A DNA stretch of 64,000 nucleotides, taken from the NCBI GenBank assembly GCA_038227135.1, contig JBBRQC010000001.1:124001-188000 (forward strand), read 5' to 3'. The notes under the pieces are model-generated. The model was given only the letters and a program-made list of their open reading frames with translations, had not been told where the DNA came from and did not search any database. Source of the DNA: UBA4720 sp038227135. GTDB taxonomy: Bacteria; Gemmatimonadota; Gemmatimonadetes; Gemmatimonadales; Gemmatimonadaceae. The position numbers were made by a program, and so were the translations under genes. How positions within the stretch are numbered: the stretch's first letter is position 1; each line of letters opens with the position of its first letter. Below, piece by piece: positions 51,459 through 60,385 of this stretch.

Positions 51459-52595
51459 TCAGACGGGGAGCGGCGGCGCCGAGCGATGCCGCGCAAGCCA
51501 ATCGCGCGACCATGAGTCGAGATCACCGTTCCGAATGGCCGCCCGCGCCTGGCGCACGAGCGACAGGAGGAAATGTACATTGTGCAGGGAAAGGAGGCGC
51601 AGCCCCAGTATCTCGTCCGACACGTAGAGATGCCGGATGTACGCCCGGGTGAATCGGGTGCACGCGGAGCAGTCGCATTCCGGGTCCAGCGGGCGGGGAT
51701 CGGTGCGGAACTCCGTGCGCTTGATGTTCAGCCGCCCGTCGCGGGTGAAAGCGGACCCGTTTCTTCCCATACGGGTCGGCGCGACGCAGTCGAACAGGTC
51801 CACGCCGCGCCGAATGCCCTCGATCAGATCCTCGGGGAAGCCGACTCCCATCAGGTAGCGAGGGTGAGTCTTTGGAAGCGCCTCGTCGACGACATCGAGC
51901 ATTGCGTACATGGCTGGCTTTTCTTCTCCTACCGACAGGCCGCCAATGCCGAACCCTGCCCAGTCGTTCATTCCGCCGATTGCGGCTGCGGCTTCCCACC
52001 GCAGATTCGCGTGGATTCCACCCTGAAGGATTGGAAACAGCGCCTGCTCGCTGGCGCTCTCCAACTTCCCGAACTCGGCCAGACAACGGCCCAGCCAACG
52101 CATGCTCCGCTCGCTGGCATCGCGCGCCGCTGCTTCATCGGCCTGGCCGGGGATCACGTGATCGAATTGCATGATCACGTCGGCTCCGAGGTTTCGCTCG
52201 ATCTGCATCACGATCTCGGGAGTGAAGAATCGGCGTGAGCCGTCGATGTGCGACTGGAACTCCACTCCGTCTTCGTTGACCGTGCGTAGCTGTGCGAGCG
52301 AGAAAACCTGGAATCCTCCCGAATCGGTGAGGATTGGGCGATCCCAGCGCATGAACTTGTGGAGACCACCCATGTCGCGGACGACTTCATCGCTCGGTCG
52401 GAGGTGTAGGTGGTACGCATTCGCCAGAATCATCGAAGCGCCCATTTGAACGAGATCGTCGGGATCGAGCGCCTTCACCGCGGCCAGAGTACCGACCGGC
52501 ATGAACGCCGGTGTCTCGACCTCGCCATGTGGCGTGAGGAAAACGCCGGCCCGTGCGGCGCCGGCGCTGCTCTCGATCCTGAATGAAAAGCTCAT
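51459..52595 (-). CDS. tgt: tRNA-guanine transglycosylase
   Basis: 378 residues, typical length. DSGGFQVFSLAQ holds the catalytic aspartate region, GGLSVGEEKPAM, and CDCSACTRFTRAYIRHL with the zinc ligands; LRLLSLHNVHF is the C-terminal hallmark. It exchanges guanine for preQ1 at the wobble position of GUN anticodons. The next step enzyme QueA is encoded at 54575-55621. Tgt opens a long minus-strand run down to tsaD/lgt; the gap to the divergent DsbA-like gene holds its promoter. Confidence 0.95.
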   Translation of the reverse strand: MSFSFRIESSAGAARAGVFLTPHGEVETPAFMPVGTLAAVKALDPDDLVQMGASMILANAYHLHLRPSDEVVRDMGGLHKFMRWDRPILTDSGGFQVFSLAQLRTVNEDGVEFQSHIDGSRRFFTPEIVMQIERNLGADVIMQFDHVIPGQADEAAARDASERSMRWLGRCLAEFGKLESASEQALFPILQGGIHANLRWEAAAAIGGMNDWAGFGIGGLSVGEEKPAMYAMLDVVDEALPKTHPRYLMGVGFPEDLIEGIRRGVDLFDCVAPTRMGRNGSAFTRDGRLNIKRTEFRTDPRPLDPECDCSACTRFTRAYIRHLYVSDEILGLRLLSLHNVHFLLSLVRQARAAIRNGDLDSWSRDWLARHRSAPPLPV

Positions 52596-52720
52596 GGATG
52601 TAAGGAAAAGGTAATGAAGCCGGATTTACGCAGATGTTTATTTTCTCTTGCGCGTCTTTTCCCCGACTGTTACGGTTGCCTGTCGCTCAGTCCGGCAAAA
52701 AATCGGGGACCATCCAAGAC

Positions 52721-53506
52721 ATGAGACTTCTGCCATTCCTGGCTCTCGCTGGTGCGCTTACATCGGTCGCGTGTTCGTCGTCACCGTCGCCGGAAGCTTT
52801 ACAGGCAACGCTGGTCCAGCACCCCGAGATTCTCTACGCTGCTGTTCGCGCGCATCCGAAGGAATTCATCAGGGTTCTCAACGCCGTTGCGCAGGAATCG
52901 AAAGGAGAGCTTGCGGGTCAGTCGGCGGAGGATGAGCGAGCGCGAATTGATGCCGAATTCAGAAACCCCAAAGTGCCCTCACTCGCCGGCCATGTAGTAT
53001 TGGGCGCCGCGAATGCTCCGATCACCATCGTCGAGTACGCGGATTTTCAGTGTCCTTATTGCCGCGCCGAACGCGTAACCGTGGAAGAAGTGCTCAAGGA
53101 ATACGCGGGGAAAATCCGTTTCGTTATCAAGCAGACGCCCCTCGATATCCATCCCCAGGCGATGGGGGCCGCTCTTATGTTCGAGGCCGTCGCGCTGCAG
53201 GGTTCGATGCCCGCGCTCCGATTCTACGACGAGCTATACGCCCATCAGGACCGGATAAAAGAAGGCGAGAGCTTTCTTCAGACTGCGGCCCATAAAGCGG
53301 GAGCCGATGTCACTCGTGCAGTCCGCGATGCGAAGGGTGACTCCGCCAGAGCGCTGATCAAGACGGACCTGGATGAGGCCCGGAGGTTTGGGTTCAACGG
53401 GACACCAGGATTCCTGATCAACGGCGTTTCACTCGAGGGGGCGTATCCCCGAAGTGCGTTCGAAGAGATTATCAATCGCCACCTTGTTGCCCTCGGCCTG
53501 CAATAG
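52721..53506 (+). CDS. DsbA-family thiol-disulfide lipoprotein
   Basis: 261 residues from ATG 52721, where a signal peptide with lipobox SVAC (Cys18) begins; a longer frame upstream is not signal-like. A spacer of about 70 residues, then a thioredoxin-4 domain with FQCPYC (C111, C114) and GTPGFLINGV (cis-proline). It is expected to introduce or reshuffle disulfides in the periplasm while anchored to a membrane. Single gene, divergent from tgt. Confidence 0.9.
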   Translation: MRLLPFLALAGALTSVACSSSPSPEALQATLVQHPEILYAAVRAHPKEFIRVLNAVAQESKGELAGQSAEDERARIDAEFRNPKVPSLAGHVVLGAANAPITIVEYADFQCPYCRAERVTVEEVLKEYAGKIRFVIKQTPLDIHPQAMGAALMFEAVALQGSMPALRFYDELYAHQDRIKEGESFLQTAAHKAGADVTRAVRDAKGDSARALIKTDLDEARRFGFNGTPGFLINGVSLEGAYPRSAFEEIINRHLVALGLQ

Positions 53507-53538
53507 GCCGAGTCTTCTTCCCCCCAACCGGAGTATAG

Positions 53539-54477
53539 ATGAACCAGAAAACTCTCGCCGTTCTTGGCGCGGCGGGCCTCGCCCTCGTTGCGTGCTCGGA
53601 CCCGACTCGCTCTCCATCGGCGATTTTGGCGCCGGAAGGAATGAGCGACGCGCGCTCCACCAATCCCGTCACTGGCGGTCAGCTGCACGGCGCACCTGAG
53701 CACAAATTCTTCGCCAGGGGACAGAACGCCAGAAAACAGGGCAGCGTAAACATGCTCTGGCATAATGGCACTATCCTCGTCGCCAACAAGACAAAGGCGA
53801 TTTTCTGGGGATCGAGCTGGGCGACTTACTCCGGCGACATCATCACCGGTATCGATTCATTCTTTGGCGGTTTCGGCGGCAGCAACTACGCCTTTACCAC
53901 CACCGAATACACGGGGTCGAACGGCCAGGTTACGGCGAGCTCCACCTATCTCGGTCACGTCATCGATAACACGCCGGCGCCTACAAGGGCTCTGACCACC
54001 AGCCAGGCGGTTGCGGAGGCGTGCGGCCAGACCGGAAACGCCCCGGACCCGAATGCTCTTTATCTGATCTACACCGAAACCGGAGCCGGCAACGTCAACT
54101 ACTGCGCGTGGCATAGTTACGGGACCTGCAGCAACGGTGCGCCGGTGCAGGTGGCTTACATGCCAAACATCACAGGCCTCGCCGGCTGCGATCCCGCGGA
54201 CACGTACGGCACTGGCCATTCGCAGGGCCTCGCGGCTCTGGCGAACGTTACGGCACACGAGCTCGCGGAAGCGATTACTGATCCGCGCAACGGTGGCTGG
54301 TACGATTCGGGTGGGGCTGAGAACGGCGACAAGTGTGCGTGGACATTCACCGGTGCGGTGACGCTAACCAACGGGTCGCGCTGGAAGCTGCAAGGCGAAT
54401 GGTCCAACAACGCTTACACCGCGGGCACCGGCTATCCGAACAACAGTGGACAAAGGGGCTGCCTACAGGGTGCGTAG
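53539..54477 (+). CDS. EXORDIUM/phosphate-induced-like lipoprotein
   Basis: 312 residues. Signal peptide and lipobox VAC (Cys19), then a domain rich in Gly, Thr and Asn: NMLWHNGTILVANKTKAIFWG, GFGGSNYAFTTTEYTG, AHELAEAITDP near residue 240, and GGWYDSGGAENGDKCAW. This order is what I know from the phosphate-induced/EXORDIUM family and its bacterial relatives, where H-E-x-x-E may hold a metal. A secreted enzyme or binding protein. It follows the DsbA-like gene by about 30 bases; it has several cysteines, so co-expression with a disulfide enzyme is sensible. Activity unknown. Confidence 0.7.
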   Translation: MNQKTLAVLGAAGLALVACSDPTRSPSAILAPEGMSDARSTNPVTGGQLHGAPEHKFFARGQNARKQGSVNMLWHNGTILVANKTKAIFWGSSWATYSGDIITGIDSFFGGFGGSNYAFTTTEYTGSNGQVTASSTYLGHVIDNTPAPTRALTTSQAVAEACGQTGNAPDPNALYLIYTETGAGNVNYCAWHSYGTCSNGAPVQVAYMPNITGLAGCDPADTYGTGHSQGLAALANVTAHELAEAITDPRNGGWYDSGGAENGDKCAWTFTGAVTLTNGSRWKLQGEWSNNAYTAGTGYPNNSGQRGCLQGA

Positions 54478-54506
54478 CGATTCCCTTAGTTGCACTGGAA
54501 CGATTG

Positions 54507-54540
54507 AAAAGGGTGAGAGTCTGACTCTCACCCTTTTCTT
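54507..54540. terminator. Bidirectional terminator between the EXORDIUM-like gene and queA
   Basis: A 14-base-pair stem: AAAAGGGTGAGAGT (54507-54520), loop CTG, ACTCTCACCCTTTT (54524-54537), then CTT. Runs of four A/T on both sides let it work in both directions between the convergent genes. Confidence 0.9.
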
Positions 54541-54574
54541 GCGTTGTGGAAGAGGTTTGGCCTGAGGGCGCATG

Positions 54575-55621
54575 CTAATCTCCCAGGAGGATCATTGCAT
54601 CGCCATAGGAATACAGCCTGTATCCCGCTGAAATCGCTTCCTGATACGCGCGCATGGTGAGGTCGTACCCAGCGAATGCGGCGACCAGCATGATGAGCGT
54701 CGAGCGGGGAAGATGAAAATTGGTGATCAACCGGTCGACTGCGCGGAACTCGTACGGCGGGCGAATGAAGATTCGCGTTTCCGCCGATTTCTCGCGAAAG
54801 ATTCCGTCGTCTTCGATCGCGCTTTCGAGTGTGCGCACACTGGTAGTGCCGACTGCCCAGACCTTCCCACCGCGCGCTCGCGTGTCGTTCAGAATGTCCG
54901 CGGTACTCGCCGGCAGAATGTACGACTCCTCGTGCATGACGTGATCGGCGGGATGCTCCACGTCGACAGGCTTGAATGTGCCGGCACCGACGTGCAGCAC
55001 CAGATCCGCGCGCTTCACGCCTTTGGCGAGCAGGCGATCCAGTAGCTCCGGTGTGAAGTGGAGGCCCGCCGTGGGCGCCGCGACCGATCCGGTCTCCCTT
55101 GCGTAGACAGTCTGATACCGTTCCTCGTCCGAGGCCTGATCCGCGCGCTCGATGTAAGGTGGGAGCGGCACGTGGCCGTACTTCTCTATCGCCGCGTCCA
55201 TTGGGAGCGAGGACTCGAGCCGGACGACCCGCGTTCGCCTTTCCGTGGTCGATACAATCTCCGCCTCGAAATCTTCGGCGAATCTCACCACGCGTCCGGG
55301 CTTGAGCTTGCCGCCGGGATGTACCATCGCTTCCCACAGGTTGTCGCCGAGTGAACGCAGGAGAAGGACCTCGGCGGGAGCCTGATTGTCGCGAACGCCA
55401 ACGAGCCGTGCGTGAAAGACGCGAGTGGTGTTGAGGACGATCGCGTCGCCGGCGGGAATCAGCTGATCGAGATCGCTGAACTGCCTGTGGGAGATGTCTC
55501 CGGTCGAGCGATTGACGACCATGAGCCGACTGTCACCGCGGCGCTCGGTGGGATGCTGGGCGATACGGTCTGCGGAGAGGTCGAAGTCGTAGTGCGATGT
55601 GAGCGAGCCGTCCCTGGTCAA
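54575..55621 (-). CDS. queA: tRNA epoxyqueuosine precursor synthase QueA
   Basis: 348 residues from TTG 55621, which overlaps the stop of the preceding small gene (TTGA). IAQHPTERRGDSRLMV, AEVLLLRSLGDNLWEAMVHPGGKLKPG, YQTVYARETGSVAAPTAGLHFTPELL and NFHLPRSTLIMLVAAFAG are diagnostic. It transfers the ribosyl part of SAM to preQ1-tRNA in queuosine synthesis, following Tgt. It is the third gene in the decarboxylase-small protein-queA run. Confidence 0.94.
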   Translation of the reverse strand: MTRDGSLTSHYDFDLSADRIAQHPTERRGDSRLMVVNRSTGDISHRQFSDLDQLIPAGDAIVLNTTRVFHARLVGVRDNQAPAEVLLLRSLGDNLWEAMVHPGGKLKPGRVVRFAEDFEAEIVSTTERRTRVVRLESSLPMDAAIEKYGHVPLPPYIERADQASDEERYQTVYARETGSVAAPTAGLHFTPELLDRLLAKGVKRADLVLHVGAGTFKPVDVEHPADHVMHEESYILPASTADILNDTRARGGKVWAVGTTSVRTLESAIEDDGIFREKSAETRIFIRPPYEFRAVDRLITNFHLPRSTLIMLVAAFAGYDLTMRAYQEAISAGYRLYSYGDAMILLGD

Positions 55622-55920
55622 CGTCCCTTCATCTCAGTCAGACGCTTCGAGCGCACGAGCTCGAGACCTTCGTCGGGGCGGGCGAGCCCGATCTGGTCAG
55701 TCGAGACGCGGAGCTTCGTGTCACGATACGAACGCTCGCACTCCTCAATGGCTTCCCAGCGCTCTTCGATTGGCGTCAGGTTCCATCGCTCGCACTTTCG
55801 GCACGCTACCCACAGTCGGCCCTTCGCAGCGTCGAACGCCAGTCGTCGGCCGATGGGAAAATGCTCGACGGCTTCATTGGCTCCGAGCTGTGTGTGGCAG
55901 AACAGGCACGTCGAATACAT
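55618..55920 (-). CDS. Short zinc-domain protein, truncated paralogue of the 58441-59508 gene
   Basis: 100 residues. The first 90 match the N-terminus of the 355-residue protein at 58441-59508 with 12 differences by my alignment (about 87% identity), including CLFC (5-8) and CRKC (40-43), which probably bind zinc, and the TPxEERWEAIEECERS block. After residue 93 it ends in LTEMKGR and a stop that overlaps the queA start. The DNA copies differ at many silent sites, so the short form has been kept under selection. It sits between a decarboxylase gene and queA; function unknown. Confidence 0.8.
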   Translation of the reverse strand: MYSTCLFCHTQLGANEAVEHFPIGRRLAFDAAKGRLWVACRKCERWNLTPIEERWEAIEECERSYRDTKLRVSTDQIGLARPDEGLELVRSKRLTEMKGR

Positions 55921-55941
55921 TTCTAGGCCGCGTCGGTTGCG

Positions 55942-57546
55942 CTACGTCGCTAAGGGTGTAGGGCGCGAGCGGCCAGATCTGACCTCTGACGGCCTGAACT
56001 GCTTGTCCAGATCGCGACCTAGCTCGACGATTGTTTCCGGCAAGGCCTGAACGTCGGCCAGCGTAGTGCGAAAGTTCACGATGCACGCGCGCAGATAGTA
56101 ACGATCTCCAATATGTGCGTTGGAGACGAATGCTCGGCCACTGAGCCTGAGAGCCGTAGCAATCCGCGCGTTCAGCTCGTTGAGATAATCCGTGACGGCA
56201 TTCTCGTCACTCGCGCGCTCCCTGAGATCCGCGGGCACGAATCGGAAAGTGCAGATGCTCAGCGACACCGTTCCCTGCTCGAGCAGGAACTGCTTGCCGA
56301 CGAAGGCGTGGAGCTTGTGGGCAAGCTTGATGTCATCCGATATCATCTGCCTGTACCCGCTCGCCCCTGCCTGCTGAAACCCGAGCCAGATCTTGAGCGC
56401 CCGGAAGCCGCGCGAGTTCTGCGGTCCATACTCGAAGTAGTTCCTGACTTCCTGGCCTTCGTTGTCGTCGAACTGGTAGTACGGAGGCTTGAACGCGAAA
56501 GCGTCGGGAAGCGCTCCCGCATGGCGCGTCAGCAGACATCCTGCCTCGAGAGAGCTGTAGAGCCATTTGTGCGGATCGATCGCAATCGAATCCGCCATTC
56601 GGAGTCCTTTCAGATCGGCGCTGGCGGTGTCGAGCGCGACAGCCGGTGCTCCGTAGGCGCCGTCCACGTGGAACCAGAGATCGAACTCCTTGCAGATCTT
56701 CGCGATCTCGGGAAGCGGATCGATCGCGCCGGTCCCGACCGATCCCGCTGTACCCGCGACCATGAATGGGTGGAGACCCGCGGCGCGATCTTCCATGATC
56801 CGCTGCCGGAGCTCGTCGGGGCGCAGGCGAAGCTTTTCGTCGGCGGCGATCCAGCGAACGGCGGAAGTGCCGAGTCCACACATGTCGGCGGCTTTGTAGA
56901 TCCAGGTGTGCGCTTCGGCCGAGGTGTAAAGGACGAGACGCCGGCTTTCCACGTCAGCGAGGCCTTTTGTGCGAATGTCCCACGTCGCTTTGGCTTTTCG
57001 CGCGGCGATGAAGCCGACGATGTTAGCCATGTTTCCACCGCTCACGAGCACTCCCTCCCATTTGCCCGGGAGTGCGAGGAATTCGGCCAGCCATCGGATC
57101 GATTCGTTTTCGATCTCGGTCGCGATCGGCGAGAGCGCCCACGCGCCGCAGTTCGGGTTTACGGCGGCGGCGAGAAGATCGGCGAGCGCGCCGATGGGCG
57201 CGGCCGATGACGTGATGTAGCCCCAGAATCGCGGACTGCCGTTGTGCGTCGAGTGCCGGAAAAAGTCGCGGCTGAATCTGTCGAGCACGGGTTCGATGTC
57301 GACTCCCTTCTCGGGCATTTTCCTGGTGCCCAGCAAGCTCCGCATGGCGTCGGGGAGAAGCGGTGACGCGGTAGAGGCATCGGGCAATCGCGTCAGAAAA
57401 TCCGCGACTGCATCGACCAGAGAGTGACCGATCTTGCGGAATTTCTCCGGTGCCATGTCGGCTGGTGCGGAGCGCTGGGCAGAACGATCAGCAACCTTCG
57501 CCGCTTTCGCCTTGGTGGTCTTCTTGGCGGGCGTAACTTTGGGCAC
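55942..57546 (-). CDS. Group II PLP-dependent amino-acid decarboxylase
   Basis: 534 residues. The fold-type I decarboxylase is clear: PRFWGYITSSAAPIGALAD, WLAEFLALP, AEAHTWIYKAADMCGLG, WFHVDGAYGAP, and DPHKWLYS with PLP lysine K327. Aromatic L-amino-acid decarboxylase, tyrosine decarboxylase and PvdH-type diaminobutyrate enzymes share this plan; the substrate is not fixed. From GTG 57546 there is a 30-residue Lys/Ala/Thr-rich tail (VTPAKKTTKAKAAKV) resembling histone-H1-like disordered tails; ATG 57456 would drop it. Two genes, ending with queA, follow on the same strand. Confidence 0.88.
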   Translation of the reverse strand: MPKVTPAKKTTKAKAAKVADRSAQRSAPADMAPEKFRKIGHSLVDAVADFLTRLPDASTASPLLPDAMRSLLGTRKMPEKGVDIEPVLDRFSRDFFRHSTHNGSPRFWGYITSSAAPIGALADLLAAAVNPNCGAWALSPIATEIENESIRWLAEFLALPGKWEGVLVSGGNMANIVGFIAARKAKATWDIRTKGLADVESRRLVLYTSAEAHTWIYKAADMCGLGTSAVRWIAADEKLRLRPDELRQRIMEDRAAGLHPFMVAGTAGSVGTGAIDPLPEIAKICKEFDLWFHVDGAYGAPAVALDTASADLKGLRMADSIAIDPHKWLYSSLEAGCLLTRHAGALPDAFAFKPPYYQFDDNEGQEVRNYFEYGPQNSRGFRALKIWLGFQQAGASGYRQMISDDIKLAHKLHAFVGKQFLLEQGTVSLSICTFRFVPADLRERASDENAVTDYLNELNARIATALRLSGRAFVSNAHIGDRYYLRACIVNFRTTLADVQALPETIVELGRDLDKQFRPSEVRSGRSRPTPLAT

Positions 57547-57664
57547 GTCTTGGACTCAGGTCGGTGGGCAGAAACATATCATCGTAAGCGGTCGCAATCC
57601 CGTCCGTTACTTAAAGAAGGGGCCCGGATGGTCGAGGCCTCCTTTGTGCAACGGGTGTTGCGAA

Positions 57665-58426
57665 ATGAAAAATCATAAATACCTGACCCACGTGCATATC
57701 GCGTGGGTCTGTTGTCTGGTTGTGGGCGCTGCATGTAGATCCGCCCAGCCGCGCCAAGTCCCACCTTCCTCCGCCCGGCGGCAAGCAACCCCGGAAGAGG
57801 AGATGACACTGATACGCGCCGATTCCGATCTGTTCGCCGCCGTCGTTCGGGCCCAGCTCGATGGAGGCACCGACGAATACCCGTATCATATCGAGCGGCT
57901 GCGATATGACCCGCGGCCCTATGGGACGCGCTCTGGATATCCTGAGGTCTTCGCAGGAGTGCAGGGGATCGATCCAACGCTGAGTTTTGCCCGGGCGGGC
58001 GAGTCAGCGATAGACCAGCTGACCGACAATCGAAAGCAGATCCTGCAAGTGAGCGGTGTGGAGCCGGGAAGCCCGGTTGTTTATTCGCAGTGCGCCGGCG
58101 TTCGCGTGCCGGTGCCACCGCCGGTGCGCGGATCGGCGGCGCGTACGAGGCGCGCCGACGTGCACGCGGGGTGTCCGAAGACGCCGGAATACTACGTGAC
58201 TGTCGGTCTCCCGATCCGCGGACAACCCGAGGGTCTTAGGAATGCTCGCGACACCCGAGGACGGCGCGTGTCGTTCGGAGATGACGTGTGGACGGCTCTC
58301 GTCGACGAACACTCCGCGGGACCGAAGGGGTGGACGTGGTCCCAGTACGCGTGGGTGTTCAAGCGGGGTCGCTGGAACGGCCGCTTGGAGCTGGCCGCTA
58401 CGATCCTAATCGGAGTTGTCGAGTAG
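57665..58426 (+). CDS. Orphan secreted lipoprotein
   Basis: 253 residues from ATG 57665, with signal peptide and lipobox VVGAAC. The mature region is Pro/Arg-rich after the lipobox, then holds the stretches EEEMTLIRADSDLFAAVVRAQL, PVVYSQCAGVRVPVPPP, and YYVTVGLPIRGQPEG before the C-terminal WTWSQYAWVFKRGRWNGRL. No known domain recognised. Gene context gives no clear job: it is divergent from the decarboxylase and convergent with the zinc-domain protein. The gene is real by signal peptide and composition. Confidence 0.7.
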   Translation: MKNHKYLTHVHIAWVCCLVVGAACRSAQPRQVPPSSARRQATPEEEMTLIRADSDLFAAVVRAQLDGGTDEYPYHIERLRYDPRPYGTRSGYPEVFAGVQGIDPTLSFARAGESAIDQLTDNRKQILQVSGVEPGSPVVYSQCAGVRVPVPPPVRGSAARTRRADVHAGCPKTPEYYVTVGLPIRGQPEGLRNARDTRGRRVSFGDDVWTALVDEHSAGPKGWTWSQYAWVFKRGRWNGRLELAATILIGVVE

Positions 58427-58440
58427 CGAAACCCGAACTC

Positions 58441-59508
58441 TTATTTGACGTCGCGCTTCAGCTCGCCGAGTCGCGTCGATATCTCTTCAGGCAGGAAAAG
58501 GTCGTCGGAGATTCCAGCGATCTCCTCGGCATCCTTCCACGCTTCCTCGAGAAGGTATAGCTCTCCCTCGAGCGCGCGTCGTTCTGAATCCTCGTGCGAC
58601 ACCATCTCCAGCGCGAGCCGAATCTCGGCGGGGATTTTGGAGAGCTTGCCGTATTCGCCCCAGCTATTCCAGTCGCGGTGTTTTACTGCCTCGCGTGCGG
58701 CGGCGTTGAACGTCATGGCTGGATCGTCGTTCTCAGTGGCGAGCTTGACCGCGCTGGCGACCACGCGTCCCGACGCGCCGTTCCGGTTCAGATGCGGCAG
58801 GAGCTGCGCAGCCGCGCGCATTGCATCCTCTCCGCGAAGAACACTCTTTTCGGACTCCGGATCGTAGCGCCACCAGCGCACGCTGGGATCTCTTGCCGTT
58901 CGGTGTGCGACTGTCAGTCCCCACGGCTCTCGACCAACCGGAGGCAACACCAGAGCCTCCTTCACCTGCTTAGCTCTGACGAGCAGTGGAGTGCCGTCGG
59001 CAGCGGGAAAACGCGCGACAACCCGTCTTGCCTGGATCATGTTGACGGTGGCATTGACACCCTGAAAAATATTCCACCCTCCGCCGGCGAATGAGATGCC
59101 GACCAGCGGACCAAGCATCGGAACTGCCGCAATGCCCACGACGATCGCGGCGCCCTGAACCATATTCCGCCGTCTTCGCTTCCCGAACTGATCGCCGTAT
59201 CGCCACGCCGCGAACTCAGGCCGCAGCGGCTTTCCAATGCGTACCAGCTCGATGCCTTCGCTCAACCGCGCGAGGCCGATCTCCTCGGTTGAAACGCGGA
59301 GCTTGGTCCCGCGATAGGAGCGTTCGCACTCCTCGATGGCCTCCCATCGCTCCTCGAGCGGAGTGAGGTTCCACCGCTCGCATTTCCGGCAGACTACCCA
59401 AAGTCTGCCCTTTGCTGCGTCGAATGCGAGCCGCCGGCCAACCGGGAAGTGCTCGATCGCCTCGTTTGCACCGAGATCGGTCTTGCAGAAAAGACAGGTC
59501 GAGTACAT
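58441..59508 (-). CDS. Membrane protein with N-terminal CxxC zinc domain (full-length paralogue)
   Basis: 355 residues. Residues 1-95 form a putative zinc domain (CLFC 5-8; CRKC 40-43) also found alone at 55618-55920. A hydrophobic segment follows (MVQGAAIVVGIAAVPMLGPL near 115-140), then a cytosolic or periplasmic C-terminal region of about 200 residues with many charged helices (HEDSERRALEGELYLLEEAWKDAEEIA). No known family recognised. It starts 15 bases downstream of the DUF4198 gene. Confidence 0.78.
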   Translation of the reverse strand: MYSTCLFCKTDLGANEAIEHFPVGRRLAFDAAKGRLWVVCRKCERWNLTPLEERWEAIEECERSYRGTKLRVSTEEIGLARLSEGIELVRIGKPLRPEFAAWRYGDQFGKRRRRNMVQGAAIVVGIAAVPMLGPLVGISFAGGGWNIFQGVNATVNMIQARRVVARFPAADGTPLLVRAKQVKEALVLPPVGREPWGLTVAHRTARDPSVRWWRYDPESEKSVLRGEDAMRAAAQLLPHLNRNGASGRVVASAVKLATENDDPAMTFNAAAREAVKHRDWNSWGEYGKLSKIPAEIRLALEMVSHEDSERRALEGELYLLEEAWKDAEEIAGISDDLFLPEEISTRLGELKRDVK

Positions 59509-59523
59509 CCGCGGTGATTTGCT

Positions 59524-60345
59524 CTACCGGCCACCGGCCGGAGCGACCGCGAAAGTCATCGTCACGAAATCGCTGCGCCATTCGAGATTCGGCTCGTTCG
59601 CGCGTTTCAGGTGGGTTCCGAACAGTAGCCAGCGTCCGGACTTCGGTACAGGAACCGATGCTTGACCCGATGCGTCAGTTGTAACAAACGTGTCTGCCGT
59701 TCCCCCTTCGCGTCGTGCACCCACCGGAAAACCGGCGAGCGGCGCTCCGTGTAACACCACCCGGATGCGAAGCGCATCGCCCGCCGACAGCGCGGTCGGA
59801 TCGCTTTCCGGAACGATCTCGAAATCGAGTCCGGTGGGCGAATTCCATTTCGAATCTTGTCCAGCTTTCCCGACGCGCACGAAGCTCGTCGCATACTTGC
59901 TGTACATCTCCCGCCAACGTCGCGGGGCCGGCACAGCATTCCACTCGGTCCTCACGCTGGAATCGGCGCGGATCTCGGCCAGGTACTCTTCGATAAGCTT
60001 GGGCTCGAGCTCGAGCGTGCGCGGCTTGAGAGCAATGGATATCGTCGCCACGCCTTGCTGTCGGGGAGTCCAGAGATAGCGGAGAGAGCGACGTGTCGCG
60101 CGAGGTGCGCGCAAGCGCTCGACGTTTCCGCCCGTCCGCACTTCGGCTCGAACGACGCGCGTGGGGTCGATGGGCAGCTCGCTTGCGGGAAACTTCATTC
60201 CGCTCGTGAGGTGCAGCTCCACCGTGCGGCCGGGTGCAACGCGCATGCTGGATGGCATGAGCCACGTCTCGTGAGCGGCGGCCAGGCCAGCGCTCCCCAA
60301 GAGAGCAACGGCGGTCAGACTTCCGATTATTCGTTTTTTGGACAT
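59524..60345 (-). CDS. DUF4198 family periplasmic protein
   Basis: 273 residues with a signal peptide (SLTAVALLGSAGLAAA) followed at once by HETWLMPS, the DUF4198 start. The C-terminal beta-rich part has VVLHGAPLAGFPVGARREGG, TDASGQASVPVPKSGRWLLFG and ends in a strand SDFVTMTFAV. Relatives sit beside nickel/cobalt transporters (NikK/CbiK-like) or in TonB-linked metal uptake. No metal transporter is next to it; ruvB precedes it by 40 bases. A TAGATT lies six bases before the ATG. Periplasmic metal binding is an inference. Confidence 0.83.
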   Translation of the reverse strand: MSKKRIIGSLTAVALLGSAGLAAAHETWLMPSSMRVAPGRTVELHLTSGMKFPASELPIDPTRVVRAEVRTGGNVERLRAPRATRRSLRYLWTPRQQGVATISIALKPRTLELEPKLIEEYLAEIRADSSVRTEWNAVPAPRRWREMYSKYATSFVRVGKAGQDSKWNSPTGLDFEIVPESDPTALSAGDALRIRVVLHGAPLAGFPVGARREGGTADTFVTTDASGQASVPVPKSGRWLLFGTHLKRANEPNLEWRSDFVTMTFAVAPAGGR

Positions 60346-60385
60346 GCCGGGAATCTACTGTTCCGGTGTTGGAGCCGAGCGAAAA

